From Aspidiotus rigidus (lineage: Eukaryota > Arthropoda > Insecta > Hemiptera > Diaspididae): 64,000 bases of DNA. A program made the position numbers and the translations under genes. Each line of letters opens with the position of its first letter. Positions within the stretch are counted from its first letter, which is position 1. The stretch is from the NCBI GenBank assembly GCA_035079385.1, contig JAVHKY010000003.1:10457501-10521500 (forward strand). Reading direction: 5' to 3'. Shown here one piece after another: positions 62,415 to 64,000 of this stretch. The notes under the pieces were generated by a model. It saw only the letters and a list, made by a program, of their open reading frames with translations. It ran no database searches and was not told the DNA's origin.

Positions 62415-63622
62415 TCAATAGACCCAACTACCGATCTTGTTGGCCGAATCTGATGCGGGATCTATCTGCTCGTCTGCTGGCGTATTCGAGTACACTGAAT
62501 TCTCAAGAGACGTTATACTGTCAACATAATTTGTCGGCACACCCAAGTTTTGCAATTGCGATACATATTTTTTTACATCCAATTGACTCTCGTGAAAGAC
62601 TGAAAACGGAAATCCTGACGGTAGAAATCCTACGTCGAACGTTTTACAAGTCGTTTCTTGCTGTCCTTGTAATACCGCGCGAACGTCGGCGACAAAGGTA
62701 TATCGTTGACCATATCTGATAAGAAGAAAGATTCGTTTTAATTAGAGTCAAAATATGTCTGAATGTATGGGAGTAAATCTCAAAACTCCAGCATAAATCC
62801 AAGATTATCAAGTGGAATTCAATTCCACCAGGTATACAGGTATTCAGGTATTTTTATAACGTCCTTATCGACTTCTTCGGACGCGCTTCAAAACTGTCTC
62901 CTATTATTCGACCAGACGCAGTTTTATTAAAACGAGCTTTTATCTCGTTGACTTACACGAAAGTATTACAGTTTCATATAACTTATGTTTGTACTTACGA
63001 GAGATAATTATCTAAATCTTTTCGATCGATTGTGTATGCAGCGCCCCAGATGTGATCAAATCCCTCATATTTGGGAAAATGACCAGGTTGAGTGTTTCCT
63101 CCTAACCCGATGAACTCGTTCTAAAAAATAAAAAAAATTAAATTATTAGATTTGATTCGATGTGTTTGAAAATAATACAATATTCAAAACACAATACTAA
63201 CCATGAGCATTGCGGCCCCCGTAAGCGTTGCCGAAGGAGCAATTGTGGTCATAGCGTTTGGGAACATGAGATCACTGGCAGCAAAGATACATATTTTGTC
63301 GGCAGGAAAGTCGTTCTCATCAGACGATGTCGACGGTAATTCTTGAGAAGCAGGTGAAGAAGAGGAGCTACGCGGTAAATCTTTAGATTCCGAAGACAAC
63401 ATCGCGAGCGAAGCGATATAATCTTGTGGAACGCCAACTTGTGATAGTCGATCTAAATAATTCTTGCAACATATTTCCTGACAAAATTCTGAATGAATTG
63501 GTAGAGGAAACGCTTGCGGTAGGAGGCCGATATCCATAGTCATGCATTCCATTGCTCTTTGATTCGCGTTTGTTTGTAAATTCACCATGATATCCGAGAT
63601 CATATTCTGCTTGTAAGCGTAT
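62415..63622 (-). CDS. Gamma-glutamylcyclotransferase-like two-domain protein, 3' exons
   Basis: Three minus-strand exons join in phase: 63622-63202, 63120-62999 and 62715-62415, with donors G|GTTAGT-type and CTC|GTAAGT-type and acceptors TTTTTTATAG, TTATTTTTTAG and CTTATCAG. The product repeats one pattern twice: LQTN..CMTMD then YLDRLSQVGVPQDYIASLAM, and LQGQQETTCKTF then YVSQLQNLGVPTNYVDSITS. Between them, GLGGNTQ and DHIWGAAYTIDRKDL resemble the VWGVVWKM region of gamma-glutamylcyclotransferases. A Ser-rich linker (SSSSSPASQELPSTSSDE) joins the halves. The second domain lacks an obvious counterpart of the catalytic Glu, so it may be inactive. The gene starts beyond the window. Confidence 0.5.
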
Positions 63623-64000
63623 CTATAAAAAAAAAGAAACAGTTTCAAAAATACTTTACTGAGCCAAGATACTCAATGAATACTAATATTTATGCGCGGG
63701 CGGCTGGAGAAAGATTTCTCTGACTCTCACGTGTCGGTTTTCAACGCGTGTCGATTCAAGAATGATCAATATCAAATGTTCAGGAGAACAAATTAATTGA
63801 ATTATTTGAGTGTATAATTGCGTAGATATATAAACATAAGTACAAATAATCTAATTTTTATTGTATGCTGGTTTTCATTTTCACAACAACCAATTCACTT
63901 AATTGTGTGGAAGAATATTCCAATGCGAGGCTTTAACTTTACAGTTTACATGAATTTAAGAAGTCTGATGTAGAAATCTGAAATTCAGACGTAGTTGTAA
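63623..64000. other. Intron of the 62415-63622 gene, upstream exons not found
   Basis: A polypyrimidine tract and ATAG acceptor border exon 63622 on the minus strand. A donor-like CGACAC|GTGAGAG near 63725-63740 might end another exon, but no supported frame was found. Confidence 0.3.

Overview
This is eukaryotic genomic DNA: AT-rich, with spliced genes, long introns and dense transposable elements. The mix of elements (a Penelope-like element with a GIY-YIG endonuclease, Ty3/gypsy, an env-bearing errantivirus-like element, Ty1/copia, hAT, MULE and Polinton pieces, and many foldback MITEs) points to an insect or another arthropod. No species marker is visible. A sap-feeding hemipteran is possible but is only a guess.

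Layout. Positions 1-2450 hold decayed Penelope fragments, one split by a MITE with a 45-bp satellite core. A hAT remnant lies at 2946-3647. A two-exon secreted-protein gene occupies 4096-5169 (-). MITE clusters follow, then a Cys-rich single-exon gene at 7664-8365 (-). A MULE-derived SWIM-finger ORF is at 9742-10236, and three adjacent foldback elements occupy 10877-11398.

The centre is one host gene of about 37 kb (11966-49028, +). It encodes an unrecognised secreted protein of about 466 residues from eleven to twelve mostly tiny exons. Its introns have absorbed almost everything else: a complete hAT with perfect target duplications in intron 3, a Polinton fragment in intron 4, and an intron of nearly 25 kb after exon 7. 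That intron contains a tandem Penelope array, a gypsy element with an intact Gag-Pol ORF inside the Penelope ORF, and a large inverted duplication. The duplication carries antisense copies of exons 5, 6 and 7 of the same gene and is itself split by a copia element that carries a TTAA-flanked MITE. A 26-bp minisatellite follows. The layers give an order of events: Polinton and Penelope first, then the inverted duplication, then copia, then the MITE in copia. The gypsy insertion postdates the Penelope array.

Just past the host stop codon lies a 9.9-kb errantivirus-like element (49272-59213, -) with gag, pol, env and an extra ORF. It is broken: a TGA stands in the protease active-site motif and half of the integrase is inverted. 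The last part has two more nonautonomous elements and the 3' exons of a gene (62415-63622, -) that looks like a two-domain gamma-glutamylcyclotransferase-like protein.

The strongest candidates for something new are the secreted micro-exon gene with its self-complementary inverted exon copy, the gypsy element whose Gag start and primer-binding site lie inside one ORF, and the two accessory retroelement ORFs. All calls come from reading the sequence; no database search was possible.
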